This document shows positions 16,728 to 25,042 of a stretch of DNA of 64,000 nt, one piece after another. Each line of letters opens with the position of its first letter. The stretch's first letter is position 1. The stretch is from Planctobacterium sp965279005 (GTDB lineage Bacteria; Pseudomonadota; Gammaproteobacteria; Enterobacterales; Alteromonadaceae), in assembly GCA_965279005.1 (NCBI GenBank), contig CBDIHK010000019.1, positions 54,796 to 118,795 of the forward strand, given 5' to 3'. Below the pieces are notes generated by a model. That model searched no databases, was not told where the DNA came from, and saw nothing but the letters and a program-made list of their open reading frames with translations. The position numbers and the translations under genes are program-made.

Positions 16728-17105
16728 ATGATTGAGGAAATAGCATTGGAACTAGAAATCGATGCAGTGCAAGAAAAAATTGATTCAGGCGACAGTTTTG
16801 TATTAAACATCATCGCTACTTGGTGCCCTGATTGTACCGAGAAGCAGGCTCCTAATTTGGCGGCATTTGCTGAAATACTCTCTGCAAATGGATTACCTTT
16901 GGTTAACCTTACTGTTCAGCGTGACAAGCGCGTATTCTTATCAGAACAACACGAATCTCTAGTGGACAGCGTAGGTGGCCACGGCTATCCGAGGACAGTC
17001 TTGTATGTCGATGGCAAAGCCGTGGATAGCGATAATGTGGAAGTTACTGGTAAAGATGAACTATCTGCATTGGCAAATAAGTTCATTGGCTTGTGCGGCG
17101 GCTGA
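16728..17105 (+). CDS. Thioredoxin-like protein with CPDC active site
   Basis: A 125-residue protein with one thioredoxin fold. FVLNIIATWCPDCTEKQAPNL carries the redox pair Cys 33 and Cys 36 (WCPDC, not the WCGPC of thioredoxin), and GYPRTVLYVDGK supplies the cis-proline. No signal peptide, so probably cytosolic. The start is uncertain. ATG 16728 has no ribosome binding site, whereas an in-frame TTG at 16746 has GAGGAA (16734-16739) ideally placed and would give a protein six residues shorter. The gene is close behind the alpha operon terminator. A role in disulfide reduction is inferred from the fold only. Confidence 0.8.
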   Translation: MIEEIALELEIDAVQEKIDSGDSFVLNIIATWCPDCTEKQAPNLAAFAEILSANGLPLVNLTVQRDKRVFLSEQHESLVDSVGGHGYPRTVLYVDGKAVDSDNVEVTGKDELSALANKFIGLCGG

Positions 17106-17118
17106 GAGCGCAATGCGC

Positions 17119-17814
17119 TCACTGCCGGTAAAGCTGTTCCGCGCGGTTAAACAGCACCCATGATGTTAGGATGTGTTTGTCATTAGAGATGGGCACGTTA
17201 CCCCTATGGGTATGGGTGAAATAGGCCGGGGCTATGACCATAGTGCCCTTTTTAGGTTTTACTTTGAGTTGTTGATAATAAAACTCAGTTTCACCACCTT
17301 CTTCCACATCGTTTAAATAAAACATAAACAACAAGATCCTGTGTAACGGATCATTGTCCGGTAATTGAGGATAGACCTCACTGTGCCAATAGGTGTAGCC
17401 GCCCTTGCCTTTTTCATATTCTTGTAAGGTAATATCACCGAACCGGAAAAAAGCAGGGATAAGCTGGCTTAGCTTTGGCCTAAGGAGCTCAGTGTAGTTC
17501 TCACTAGTCACATTGACCGGTTCTCCGGTTTTGGGATCTTGCATCTTGATACCCAAGGGACCTATCAAGGCAAAGTAGTGCTCATCAAAATAGTCGATGA
17601 TATGTTTTGAGGTAGCGTTGACCACATTTTGCAGCTCTGCTCTGAATTCGGGGTTGCGCATAATGGATAAATCCCGACTAAGCTTCTTGCTAGTATCAAC
17701 GCCACCGCCGGTGCGACCCGGTTGCACATTAGGGTGTTGTTTAAACTTTGCGATCAGTTGGTCGCAGAAATCGGGAGTTAATACCCCATCAATGACCTTG
17801 ATTAGATGCGACAT
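17119..17814 (-). CDS. 2OG-Fe(II) oxygenase family protein
   Basis: A 231-residue protein of the prolyl 4-hydroxylase-like group of 2-oxoglutarate/iron oxygenases. The iron site appears as His 144 and Glu 146 in YWHSEVYP (HxE rather than the common HxD) with a distal His in FTHTHRGNVP (201 or 203). YLNDVEEGGETEFYYQQ is the usual core strand before it. LLFMFYLND and ILTSWVLFN are the flanking strands. The substrate is unknown. Its start overlaps the stop of the thioesterase gene upstream on the same strand by one base, so the two are probably translated together. Confidence 0.8.
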   Translation of the reverse strand: MSHLIKVIDGVLTPDFCDQLIAKFKQHPNVQPGRTGGGVDTSKKLSRDLSIMRNPEFRAELQNVVNATSKHIIDYFDEHYFALIGPLGIKMQDPKTGEPVNVTSENYTELLRPKLSQLIPAFFRFGDITLQEYEKGKGGYTYWHSEVYPQLPDNDPLHRILLFMFYLNDVEEGGETEFYYQQLKVKPKKGTMVIAPAYFTHTHRGNVPISNDKHILTSWVLFNRAEQLYRQ

Positions 17815-18209
17815 TATTCTGTACCTACTGCAATCGCTTGAAGTTGCTGCCGAATCCCTTCAGAGATCTTGCAGGAGCTTTGGTTGTGGTAGTCAAAATG
17901 AACCATTGTGGTGGTGCCGGATGCGCATTTTTCACCGTTTTGCCAGACCTCTTGGTGGACGTCAAAAGAGGCGCCGCCCATACGGCTAATACCAGTTCTA
18001 ATTTCAACTTCGCCTAGGTAAATTTGTTTATGGAAATCAACTTTGTAACTGGCTAATATCAGTGGCCAGTTGTCTATATCCATGCTTGGCGTAAACATCC
18101 TAAAAATAGGCTCACGCGCAGATTCAAACCATATCACCAACGCAGTATTGCTAACGTGTTTCAGGGCGTCGGTTTCACAAAATCGGACTTTATGAGTTTC
18201 GCTTAACAT
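17814..18209 (-). CDS. Acyl-CoA thioesterase, 4-hydroxybenzoyl-CoA thioesterase-like
   Basis: A 131-residue single hot-dog domain protein. VRFCETDALKHVSNTALVIWFESARE (about residues 8-34) is the hot-dog active-site region; FCETDALKHVSN corresponds to the catalytic Asp/His/Asn loop of the YbgC/FcbC group. DFHKQIYLGEVEIRTGISRMGGASFDVHQEV forms the sheet. It likely hydrolyses an acyl-CoA, chain length unknown. It starts two bases after the uvrA stop, so uvrA, this gene and the oxygenase may form one transcript. Confidence 0.82.
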   Translation of the reverse strand: MLSETHKVRFCETDALKHVSNTALVIWFESAREPIFRMFTPSMDIDNWPLILASYKVDFHKQIYLGEVEIRTGISRMGGASFDVHQEVWQNGEKCASGTTTMVHFDYHNQSSCKISEGIRQQLQAIAVGTE

Positions 18210-18211
18210 TT

Positions 18212-21046
18212 TTATTTTTCTTGTTTTAACATGGGTTTCAGGAAGCGCCCAGTATGGGATACCGCTTGTTCTGCTAATGCTTCTGGCGTGCCTGTTGCTA
18301 TGATCTGGCCACCGCCCGAGCCACCTTCAGGACCTAAGTCTACTATCCAGTCGGCGGTTTTAATGACATCCAGGTTGTGCTCAATGACAACAACGGTATT
18401 ACCGTGGTCACGCAACCGGTGTAATACCGCCAGCAGCTGTTTGATATCGTGAAAATGCAATCCCGTGGTGGGTTCGTCAAGGATATAGAGGGTTTTACCT
18501 GTATCCCGCTTGGAAAGTTCTTTTGCCAATTTAACCCGTTGTGCTTCACCGCCCGACAGGGTTGTGGCTGCTTGCCCCAACCTAATATAGGACAAGCCAA
18601 CATCCATTAGTGTCTGCAACTTGCGGGATATTGCTGGCACAGCTGAGAAAAATTCATTGGCGTCTTCAACAGTCATTTCCAACACTTCATGAATATTCTT
18701 CTGCTTGTATTTTATCTCTAAGGTCTCACGGTTATAGCGCTTACCCTTACATACATCACAAGGTACATATACATCAGGTAGGAAGTGCATTTCGACTTTA
18801 ATTACGCCATCGCCTTGGCATGCCTCACAGCGCCCACCTTTGACATTAAAGCTAAAACGACCTGGTTTATAGCCACGTGAACGTGATTCTTGGGTACCGG
18901 AAAACAATTCCCGAATCGGTGTAAAAATGCCGGTATAGGTTGCGGGGTTTGATCGCGGTGTCCTACCGATCGGTGACTGGTCAATATCCACAACTTTGTC
19001 TAAATGCTCTAGCCCCGTGATTGACTCGTACGGCGATGGTTCGTCGGTTGTGGCTTTATTTAATTCAATATGGGCAATCTTATAGAAAGTATCGTTTATT
19101 AATGTGGATTTGCCGGAGCCCGATACCCCAGTAACACAGGTCATCAATCCGACAGGGACTTCTAAGTCCACATTTTGCAGGTTGTTGCCGCTGGCGCCAG
19201 TGAGCTTGACCCAGGCGTCTTTTTTCAGGGGCGTGCGCTTTTGCGGGATTTCTATTAACTCACGGCCTGATAGGTATTTACCGGTCAGGGATGCATCGCT
19301 TTCTAAAATATCCTTTAGTTTGCCCTGGGCGACAATTTCGCCACCGTGTACACCGGCACCGGGGCCGATATCGATAACGTGGTCCGCTAAACGGATTGCG
19401 TCTTCATCGTGTTCAACCACGATGACCGTATTGCCCAAGTCACGTAGATGGGTCAAGGTTGCCAATAACCTTTCGTTATCGCGCTGGTGCAAACCGATTG
19501 ATGGCTCGTCCAATACGTACATGACGCCGACTAGCCCCGCACCAATCTGGCTTGCCAGCCTTATGCGCTGGGCTTCACCGCCTGAGAGTGTGTCGGCGCT
19601 GCGGGACAGGTTGAGGTAATTCAAACCGACGTTAACTAGGAAACTTAGCCTATCGTTGATCTCTTTTAAAATCTTGTCTGCGATTTGCGCCCGTTGCCCG
19701 TGCAGATCGAGTTCTTGGAAAAACGTTTTCGCTTCGACGATGGACATTTCCGCAACGGTTGGCAAGTTGGTCTCAGTAATAAACACATTCCTGGCTTCTT
19801 GCCGTAAGCGGCTGCCACCACAAGAAGAGCAAGGTTGGTGGCTCAGGTATTTAGCCAATTCTTCCCTGACTGCATTGGATTCAGTTTCTTTGTAGCGCCG
19901 TTCCATATTTGGGATGATCCCTTCGAAGGGATGCTTACGCTCCATAATATCGCCACGGTCATTGATGTATTTGAACTTGATGGAGGTGCCTTTGCTGCCG
20001 TAAAGCACCACATCTTGGGCTTTTTGCGGCAGCTCTGAGTAAGGTGTATTTAGATCAAATTCATAATGTTCAGCGACGGCTTGCAGCATTTGGAAATAAT
20101 AATAGCTGCGTTTGTCCCAGCCGCGGATAGCGCCGCCGGACAAACTGATATCCGGGTTAGTAACCAGACGGGCTGGGTCGAAAAACTGTCGTGTCCCCAG
20201 TCCGTCGCAGGATGGGCAGGCCCCTGCGGGGTTATTAAATGAAAATAACCGTGGCTCTAATTCCGCAATGCTGTAACCACAGTATGGGCAGGCAAAATTT
20301 GCAGAAAATATTAACTCTTCCTGCTCCGGAGCATCCATCCAGGCAACCCGGGCAATTCCGGCCGAAAGCTCCAAAGCTGTTTCAAAGCTCTCCGCGAGGC
20401 GTATAGCTAGGTCGTCCCGCACTTTAAATCGGTCTACTACTACCTCGATGCTGTGTTTTTTGTGTAAATCTAGCTCTGGTGGATCCGATAAGTCGCAAAT
20501 TTCCCCGTCGATTCTTGCCCTAATAAAGCCCTGCGCGGACAAGTTTTCTAGGGTCTTTATATGTTCGCCTTTGCGATCTTGCACAACGGGTGCCAACAAC
20601 ATCAATTTGGAGTCTTTGGGTAGCTCCATAACCTTGTCCACCATTTGGCTTATGGTTTGCGCCTGTAAAGGCGCGTTGTGTTCCGGGCAGCGCGGTTCAC
20701 CCACACGGGCATAAAGCAGCCTCAAATAGTCGTATATTTCGGTGATGGTGCCTACGGTTGAACGCGGGTTGTGTGAAGTCGATTTTTGCTCAATCGAAAT
20801 TGCAGGGGACAAGCCTTCGATGTGATCAACATCGGGCTTTTCCATCATGGACAAAAACTGCCTGGCATAGGCCGACAGGGATTCGACGTAACGCCTCTGC
20901 CCTTCTGCATAGAGGGTATCGAAGGCCAGGGATGACTTGCCAGAGCCGGAAAGGCCGGTAATGACTATCAGTTTGTCCCTTGGAAGTTCTAGGTTGATGT
21001 TCTTTAGGTTGTGGGTCCTTGCCCCCCTAATTTCTATTTTGTCCAT
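18212..21046 (-). CDS. uvrA: Excinuclease ABC subunit A
   Basis: A 944-residue UvrA, the damage-sensing ATPase of nucleotide excision repair. Two ABC modules are visible: Walker A sites GLSGSGKSS (about residues 31-39) and GVSGSGKST (about 640), each with an LSGGEAQR signature. The zinc finger CEACQGDGVIKVE to PCDVC and the first-half CPYCGYS to CPSCDG cysteines are intact. Sequence and length match E. coli UvrA almost throughout. A LexA box lies 35 bases upstream of the start, so SOS induction is expected. Unlike E. coli, where ssb is directly divergent, an MFS gene intervenes before ssb. Confidence 0.98.
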   Translation of the reverse strand: MDKIEIRGARTHNLKNINLELPRDKLIVITGLSGSGKSSLAFDTLYAEGQRRYVESLSAYARQFLSMMEKPDVDHIEGLSPAISIEQKSTSHNPRSTVGTITEIYDYLRLLYARVGEPRCPEHNAPLQAQTISQMVDKVMELPKDSKLMLLAPVVQDRKGEHIKTLENLSAQGFIRARIDGEICDLSDPPELDLHKKHSIEVVVDRFKVRDDLAIRLAESFETALELSAGIARVAWMDAPEQEELIFSANFACPYCGYSIAELEPRLFSFNNPAGACPSCDGLGTRQFFDPARLVTNPDISLSGGAIRGWDKRSYYYFQMLQAVAEHYEFDLNTPYSELPQKAQDVVLYGSKGTSIKFKYINDRGDIMERKHPFEGIIPNMERRYKETESNAVREELAKYLSHQPCSSCGGSRLRQEARNVFITETNLPTVAEMSIVEAKTFFQELDLHGQRAQIADKILKEINDRLSFLVNVGLNYLNLSRSADTLSGGEAQRIRLASQIGAGLVGVMYVLDEPSIGLHQRDNERLLATLTHLRDLGNTVIVVEHDEDAIRLADHVIDIGPGAGVHGGEIVAQGKLKDILESDASLTGKYLSGRELIEIPQKRTPLKKDAWVKLTGASGNNLQNVDLEVPVGLMTCVTGVSGSGKSTLINDTFYKIAHIELNKATTDEPSPYESITGLEHLDKVVDIDQSPIGRTPRSNPATYTGIFTPIRELFSGTQESRSRGYKPGRFSFNVKGGRCEACQGDGVIKVEMHFLPDVYVPCDVCKGKRYNRETLEIKYKQKNIHEVLEMTVEDANEFFSAVPAISRKLQTLMDVGLSYIRLGQAATTLSGGEAQRVKLAKELSKRDTGKTLYILDEPTTGLHFHDIKQLLAVLHRLRDHGNTVVVIEHNLDVIKTADWIVDLGPEGGSGGGQIIATGTPEALAEQAVSHTGRFLKPMLKQEK

Positions 21047-21080
21047 GCACCGCTTTGCTGCTAAACCAAAACGCTATTAT

Positions 21081-21096
21081 ATGCATATATATACAG
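21081..21096. promoter_or_regulatory. LexA (SOS) box upstream of uvrA
   Basis: The 16-mer ATGCATATATATACAG matches the CTG-N10-CAG SOS consensus (CTGTATATATATACAG) at 14 of 16 positions. The right half-site ACAG is perfect and the left half reads ATGC for CTGT. It sits 35 bases upstream of the uvrA start on the minus strand and about 160 bases upstream of the MFS start. Confidence 0.75.
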
Positions 21097-21254
21097 TGTT
21101 TTCCAATTGCTTGGACGTAAATAAGTGGCTGTCTCAGCACTCCATACTGTGCTAAAATCCGCGGCCGTTTTTATTATGCGATGTTGTCCACAAGTAGCTG
21201 GGGTTTGGCTTTATGGGCCAATGCCCTGTAATTACCTAAAAAGGCTTTTATCCG

Positions 21255-22601
21255 TTGAACCAAACTGAAATTCGAGGAGCTGTTTCCCTGGCGCTGGTGT
21301 ACCTAATGCGCATGCTGGGATTGTTCATGGTGATGCCAGTGCTGGCCGTGTTAACCGTGGACTTTCCTGATTACAGCCCTATTTGGCTCGGCTTGGCGAT
21401 TGGCGGCTATGGCCTGACCCAAGCCCTGTTGCAGATCCCAATGGGCATGTGGTCTGACCGCATAGGACGGAAACCAGTTATAGTTGTTGGGCTAGTAATG
21501 TTTGCGCTAGGTAGTTTCATTGCGGCAACTGCTGATTCAATGTGGTTGCTTACCCTGGGTAGGATATTACAAGGCGCCGGCGCGATTGCTGGTGCCGTGA
21601 TGGCGTTGGCTGCCGACATCAGCCGCGAGCAGCAGCGCAGCAAAGTGATGGCGATAATTGGTATTGCCATAGGTTTTTCATTCTATCTAGCGCTAATACT
21701 TGGCCCAGTCATCGCGGGCAGCTATGGCTTGGCGGGGATCTTTCTTATCACTGCAATTTTGGCTTTGATGTGTATCCCAATGGTGTGGTTCGGCGTACCG
21801 GAAGCCCTCACCAGCGCCCCAAGTGGTGATACCTTGCCAGATAAAACGAGCCTGAAACAACTTTTTAGGCATCCTATGTTGATAAGGTTAAATGTCAGCG
21901 TTTTGCTTTTACATACCATGATCACTTTGGTTTTTGTGCAAGTGCCGGTAAGGCTGGTCGGGTTGGATTGGCCATTGGACTCACATTGGCAGCTGTATCT
22001 TCCCATCTTGGTTGCGTCGGTGTTTTTGATGGCATTATTAATGATGGCTACCCGGCGCTTGCCAATAGCTAAAGTACTGCCAATTGTGATTTTGCTGATG
22101 GCGGTCGCGCTAGTCGCATTCCAGTTTATGGCTGTTACCACATTGCTGGCAATGGCCTGTTTAATATTGTTTTTCACTGCTTTTAATTACCTAGAGGCGA
22201 ATTTCCCAGCTTTGGTATCCAATTTAGCGCCAGCGGGGAAAAAAGGCAGCGCAATGGGCATTTTTGCCAGCTTCCAATTTTTTGGTGCGTTTTTGGGGGG
22301 CTTGTTAAGTTCGGCATTTGCCCTTATTGATGTTACTAAATGGCAATTTTTAATCGCCGGTGCCATTTGTATAAGTTGGTGTCTCATTTTTGTGGGTTTT
22401 CGTGACACCCAATCGGCAAAACGTTATACACTATCACTCAATTTGGCAGGGCGAGACGTCGAGGCCGTTAAACAAGCATTTGCAAGTGTTGAAGGGATCA
22501 AAGAATTCGTCATAATACCCGACGAACAAGCAGTGTATCTCAAAGTAGACAACAAGCATTTCGATATTCAAGTAGCAAGAAAGTTAGCGCAAGCAAGCTA
22601 A
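21255..22601 (+). CDS. MFS transporter, YajR-like with C-terminal ferredoxin-like domain
   Basis: A 448-residue major facilitator transporter with 12 hydrophobic segments. The A-like motif GMWSDRIGRKPVI (about residues 65-77) is present. After the last membrane helix, residues about 390-448 (KRYTLSLNLAGRDVEAVKQAFASVEGIKEFVIIPDEQAVYLKVDN) form a soluble beta-alpha-beta domain like the YAM domain of E. coli YajR. Substrate unknown. The start is TTG 21255, with AAGG 10 bases upstream; no ATG precedes the first membrane helix. It lies between uvrA (divergent) and ssb, an order shared with other Alteromonadales and Vibrio relatives. Confidence 0.85.
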   Translation: MNQTEIRGAVSLALVYLMRMLGLFMVMPVLAVLTVDFPDYSPIWLGLAIGGYGLTQALLQIPMGMWSDRIGRKPVIVVGLVMFALGSFIAATADSMWLLTLGRILQGAGAIAGAVMALAADISREQQRSKVMAIIGIAIGFSFYLALILGPVIAGSYGLAGIFLITAILALMCIPMVWFGVPEALTSAPSGDTLPDKTSLKQLFRHPMLIRLNVSVLLLHTMITLVFVQVPVRLVGLDWPLDSHWQLYLPILVASVFLMALLMMATRRLPIAKVLPIVILLMAVALVAFQFMAVTTLLAMACLILFFTAFNYLEANFPALVSNLAPAGKKGSAMGIFASFQFFGAFLGGLLSSAFALIDVTKWQFLIAGAICISWCLIFVGFRDTQSAKRYTLSLNLAGRDVEAVKQAFASVEGIKEFVIIPDEQAVYLKVDNKHFDIQVARKLAQAS

Positions 22602-22615
22602 CCGAAGGAGAATTT

Positions 22616-23194
22616 ATGGCTAGCAGGGGCATAAACAAGGTAATTATCGTGGGTAACTTAGGACAAGATCCTGAAGTCAAATATATGCCCAACGGAAACG
22701 CGGTCACCAATATTAGCGTGGCAACCAGTGAGAGTTGGAAAGACCAGCAAGGGCAGTTACAAGAACGCACCGAATGGCACCGCATTGTAATGTTCCGCAA
22801 GTTAGCGGAAATCGCTGGGCAATACCTGCGCAAAGGTTCCCAGGTATTTATCGAAGGCAAATTACAAACCCGTAAATGGCAGGATCAGAATGGGCAGGAT
22901 CGCTACACCACGGAAATCGTAGCGGACAATATGCAAATGTTAGGCGGACGCCAAGGTAATGAAGGCGGTTACCAGCAGAACCAAGGCATGGGTGGTGGTA
23001 TGCCACAACAAGCCATGCAGCAACCGGCGGCAACGAACCAATACCAGCCAATGCCAGGCCAGCCAATGCAACAGAACCAACCTGCACAAAAACCGCAGCA
23101 AGGTGGGGCATCAGGATTTGGCCAAGCACCACAGCAGCCTGCTAAACCAATGCAGGAGCCAGACTTCGACTTTGACGACGATATCCCGTTTTAA
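22616..23194 (+). CDS. ssb: Single-stranded DNA-binding protein
   Basis: A 192-residue SSB. The OB-fold (about residues 1-112) starts ASRGINKVIIVGNLGQDPEVKYMPNGNAV and contains WHRIVMFRKLAEIAGQYLRKGSQVFIEGKL. A Gln/Gly/Pro/Met-rich linker (about 118-180) leads to the acidic tip DFDDDIPF that recruits repair and replication proteins. CGAAGGAGAA precedes the ATG. It lies 14 bases after the MFS gene and so is probably cotranscribed with it. A strong terminator follows. Confidence 0.97.
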   Translation: MASRGINKVIIVGNLGQDPEVKYMPNGNAVTNISVATSESWKDQQGQLQERTEWHRIVMFRKLAEIAGQYLRKGSQVFIEGKLQTRKWQDQNGQDRYTTEIVADNMQMLGGRQGNEGGYQQNQGMGGGMPQQAMQQPAATNQYQPMPGQPMQQNQPAQKPQQGGASGFGQAPQQPAKPMQEPDFDFDDDIPF

Positions 23195-23231
23195 TAAGTG
23201 AAAGCGTTAGAAAAGACGTCCTAATCCAATG

Positions 23232-23263
23232 AAACCCGCTGAAATAGCGGGTTTGTTGGTTTT
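23232..23263 (+). terminator. Rho-independent terminator after ssb
   Basis: AAACCCGCT pairs with AGCGGGTTT around GAAAT, followed by a T-rich tract. Ends the MFS-ssb unit. Confidence 0.88.
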
Positions 23264-23348
23264 ATTGACGGTTGATAGGTAAATCTACATTGCTGCTAAA
23301 TTGCATGCCAAGAACTCAGTTCTTCGCTTAAGCCCTGCTGCCAACAAC

Positions 23349-23789
23349 TTACCCGCCTTTGACTTGGATTGTCTCAACGTTACTGAATTGTGATGTGGCA
23401 GGTTTGTCGCTCAGGGCAAACTGGATCGCGACATAATTATTGCGGATCTTCTGCGATGGTTTTGTATAGACCCATTTCTGGACGCCTAGTATTGCGGTTG
23501 CGTCAAATAGGCCATCCTGGTCGGAAGCAACGACTTGAATATCGGACGCATTGCCATCTGTGTCTATACTGAAGTTGATTAATACCGCGCCTTCTATGTT
23601 ATTTTTTACCGCATATTTTGGATAAACCGGCAACGCCCTTTTGATCACAGTTACCGTCGTTTGATCAGTTTCTGCTGGCTCTGCCGCATGACTTTGCAAA
23701 GCAATTGGGCTTAGTATCAGTAACATTGCGGCTGGCATGGCGTAGCAAGATTTAATAAATCTATTTAAAAAAGCATATAAATTTTTCAT
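23349..23789 (-). CDS. TonB C-terminal domain (energy transducer-like) protein
   Basis: A 146-residue protein. A hydrophobic segment at about residues 17-35 (AMPAAMLLILSPIALQSHA) is a signal peptide or anchor, and residues 50-130 are a TonB C-terminal domain: VIKRALPVYPKYAVKNNIEGAVLINFSIDTDGNASDIQVV and ATAILGVQKWVYTKP. The Pro-rich spanning region of true TonB is missing, so the protein cannot bridge the periplasm as TonB does. It more likely belongs to the short TonB-family proteins of unknown role. A strong AAGGAG precedes the start. A 515-base gap with a nested dyad lies upstream. It occupies the place where mshH would be expected. Confidence 0.75.
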   Translation of the reverse strand: MKNLYAFLNRFIKSCYAMPAAMLLILSPIALQSHAAEPAETDQTTVTVIKRALPVYPKYAVKNNIEGAVLINFSIDTDGNASDIQVVASDQDGLFDATAILGVQKWVYTKPSQKIRNNYVAIQFALSDKPATSQFSNVETIQVKGG

Positions 23790-23809
23790 GGTCTGTCTCC
23801 TTAATAATC

Positions 23810-23992
23810 ATGGATGAAAATTAATCTCTGTTTGTTTTGCGAAAGCTAATCAATCCAAAGTTTTGCTAGTTGATTACGTTTGTAATTATTCTTTATAAAT
23901 TACACTTGTAATCAAAAATGTCAACCCACTGATTGGCGAGATAGCCAGTTTCTTAAGTTGAAGTTAAGTGACCCATGTGATGGATGAAAATT
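23810..23992. repeat. Pair of 13-bp direct repeats flanking a dyad
   Basis: ATGGATGAAAATT occurs at 23810-23822 and again at 23980-23992, exactly 170 bases apart, with the nested dyad between the copies. A 13-base match this close is unlikely by chance, but the flanks do not extend it. It could be paired regulator sites or the trace of a local rearrangement. Confidence 0.45.
23870..23915. promoter_or_regulatory. Nested dyad, candidate operator
   Basis: Four half-sites are arranged symmetrically: TTGATTAC (23870-23877) with GTAATCAA (23908-23915) outside, and TGTAAT (23881-23886) with ATTACA (23899-23904) inside, around an AT-rich core. The outer-to-inner spacing is three bases on both sides. 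The centre is about 100 bases upstream of the TonB-domain gene start. It does not match Fur or Crp. The remainder of the 23790-24304 gap shows no gene I can support. Confidence 0.5.
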
Positions 23993-24304
23993 GTGTAGTA
24001 ATTTGCGATGGTAAACCTGCATGGTCAGGTTGAAGGAAATGACCGTCATGGCAGTCGCCAGGCAAATTCATCTGTAAAATATTCTGGCTGGAGCATATTG
24101 CCCATCATGATGGCAGCAGTGGGGATTGAACTATGTGGGTTTGTACCACTAAACAAATATCAATGGTTAAACTTTAACTGACGGTCTAATAGGGTCGGGT
24201 ATTCAATACATTAAGTGCTTTAGACAGCGCTTAATTAGACTTTTGTCGCATTGGGTTTTAAAGTTAATTATCTGATACTAAAACAAAATTAGTTGGATTA
24301 GCCT

Positions 24305-24880
24305 ATGTTTATTCCAAAAGAGATTCAGTTCTTAAAGCGTGAGCTGAGTGGCCTGATAGAGAAAACTCAACAACGCTTGGATATGCCTGAGATCTCTGAT
24401 GCCGAAAGGGATAAGTTTGAAGACAGGTTAATTACCATGGTTTCCGTCGTCAATAAGCTGGAAAAAGCAAAACCAGATAAAGACGGAAAAACACCCAGTG
24501 CCAAAGTGTTGATAGTGGATGATGTGGCTTCAATGCGCAAAGTGCACCGGCACTACTTACTTGATGTGGGCTTCAGGGATGTCAGCATGGCCGAAGATGG
24601 CATGCGCGCCTACACCATGATGCGCAAAGCCCACGATAGCGGTATGCCCTATGATTTAGTGGTGTCAGACTGGGAAATGCCAAAGGTGACAGGTTTAGAG
24701 CTGTTAAAGAAGGTTAGGACTGACAAGGTGTTATGGCGTACTCCCTTTTATCTGATCACTAGCCTGGGTGATAAAAAACACATATTAGAAGCAATAAACA
24801 GCGGCGCAACCGGCTATATGGTCAAACCGGTTAACCAGAAAATGATGAGCAAAAAGTTCAGGGAATATGTAACAGCATAG
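24305..24880 (+). CDS. CheY-like response regulator with N-terminal helical extension
   Basis: A 191-residue single-domain response regulator. Residues 1-60 are a charged helical extension (PKEIQFLKRELSGLIEKTQQRL), and residues 66-190 are a receiver domain: Asp 72 and Asp 73 in LIVDDVASM, phosphoacceptor Asp 122 in VVSDWEMPKVTG, switch Ser 153 and Lys 174 in YMVKP. No output domain, so it probably acts by protein contact, as CheY does. It lies directly before the MSHA locus, 162 bases upstream of mshI on the same strand. A role in MSHA pilus or flagellar control is inference from position only. No partner kinase is adjacent. Confidence 0.85.
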   Translation: MFIPKEIQFLKRELSGLIEKTQQRLDMPEISDAERDKFEDRLITMVSVVNKLEKAKPDKDGKTPSAKVLIVDDVASMRKVHRHYLLDVGFRDVSMAEDGMRAYTMMRKAHDSGMPYDLVVSDWEMPKVTGLELLKKVRTDKVLWRTPFYLITSLGDKKHILEAINSGATGYMVKPVNQKMMSKKFREYVTA

Positions 24881-25042
24881 GGGGAGTTGTATCAAACTAA
24901 GTTGGAGGCTTGAATAATAGTCGGCTTTGTATGAAAAATAGCCTAAATGGGAGGAATCTATCGCAAAGTTGAACTATGGTATAAGTAGCTAAACAGCGCC
25001 AAATTTGCTCTAATAACAACAAATACAAGAATAAAATAAAAC

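Noticed and set aside
24008..24181. A 57-codon open frame in the gap before the response regulator
   Set aside because: No ribosome binding site, no recognisable family and no coding-like pattern; probably chance.
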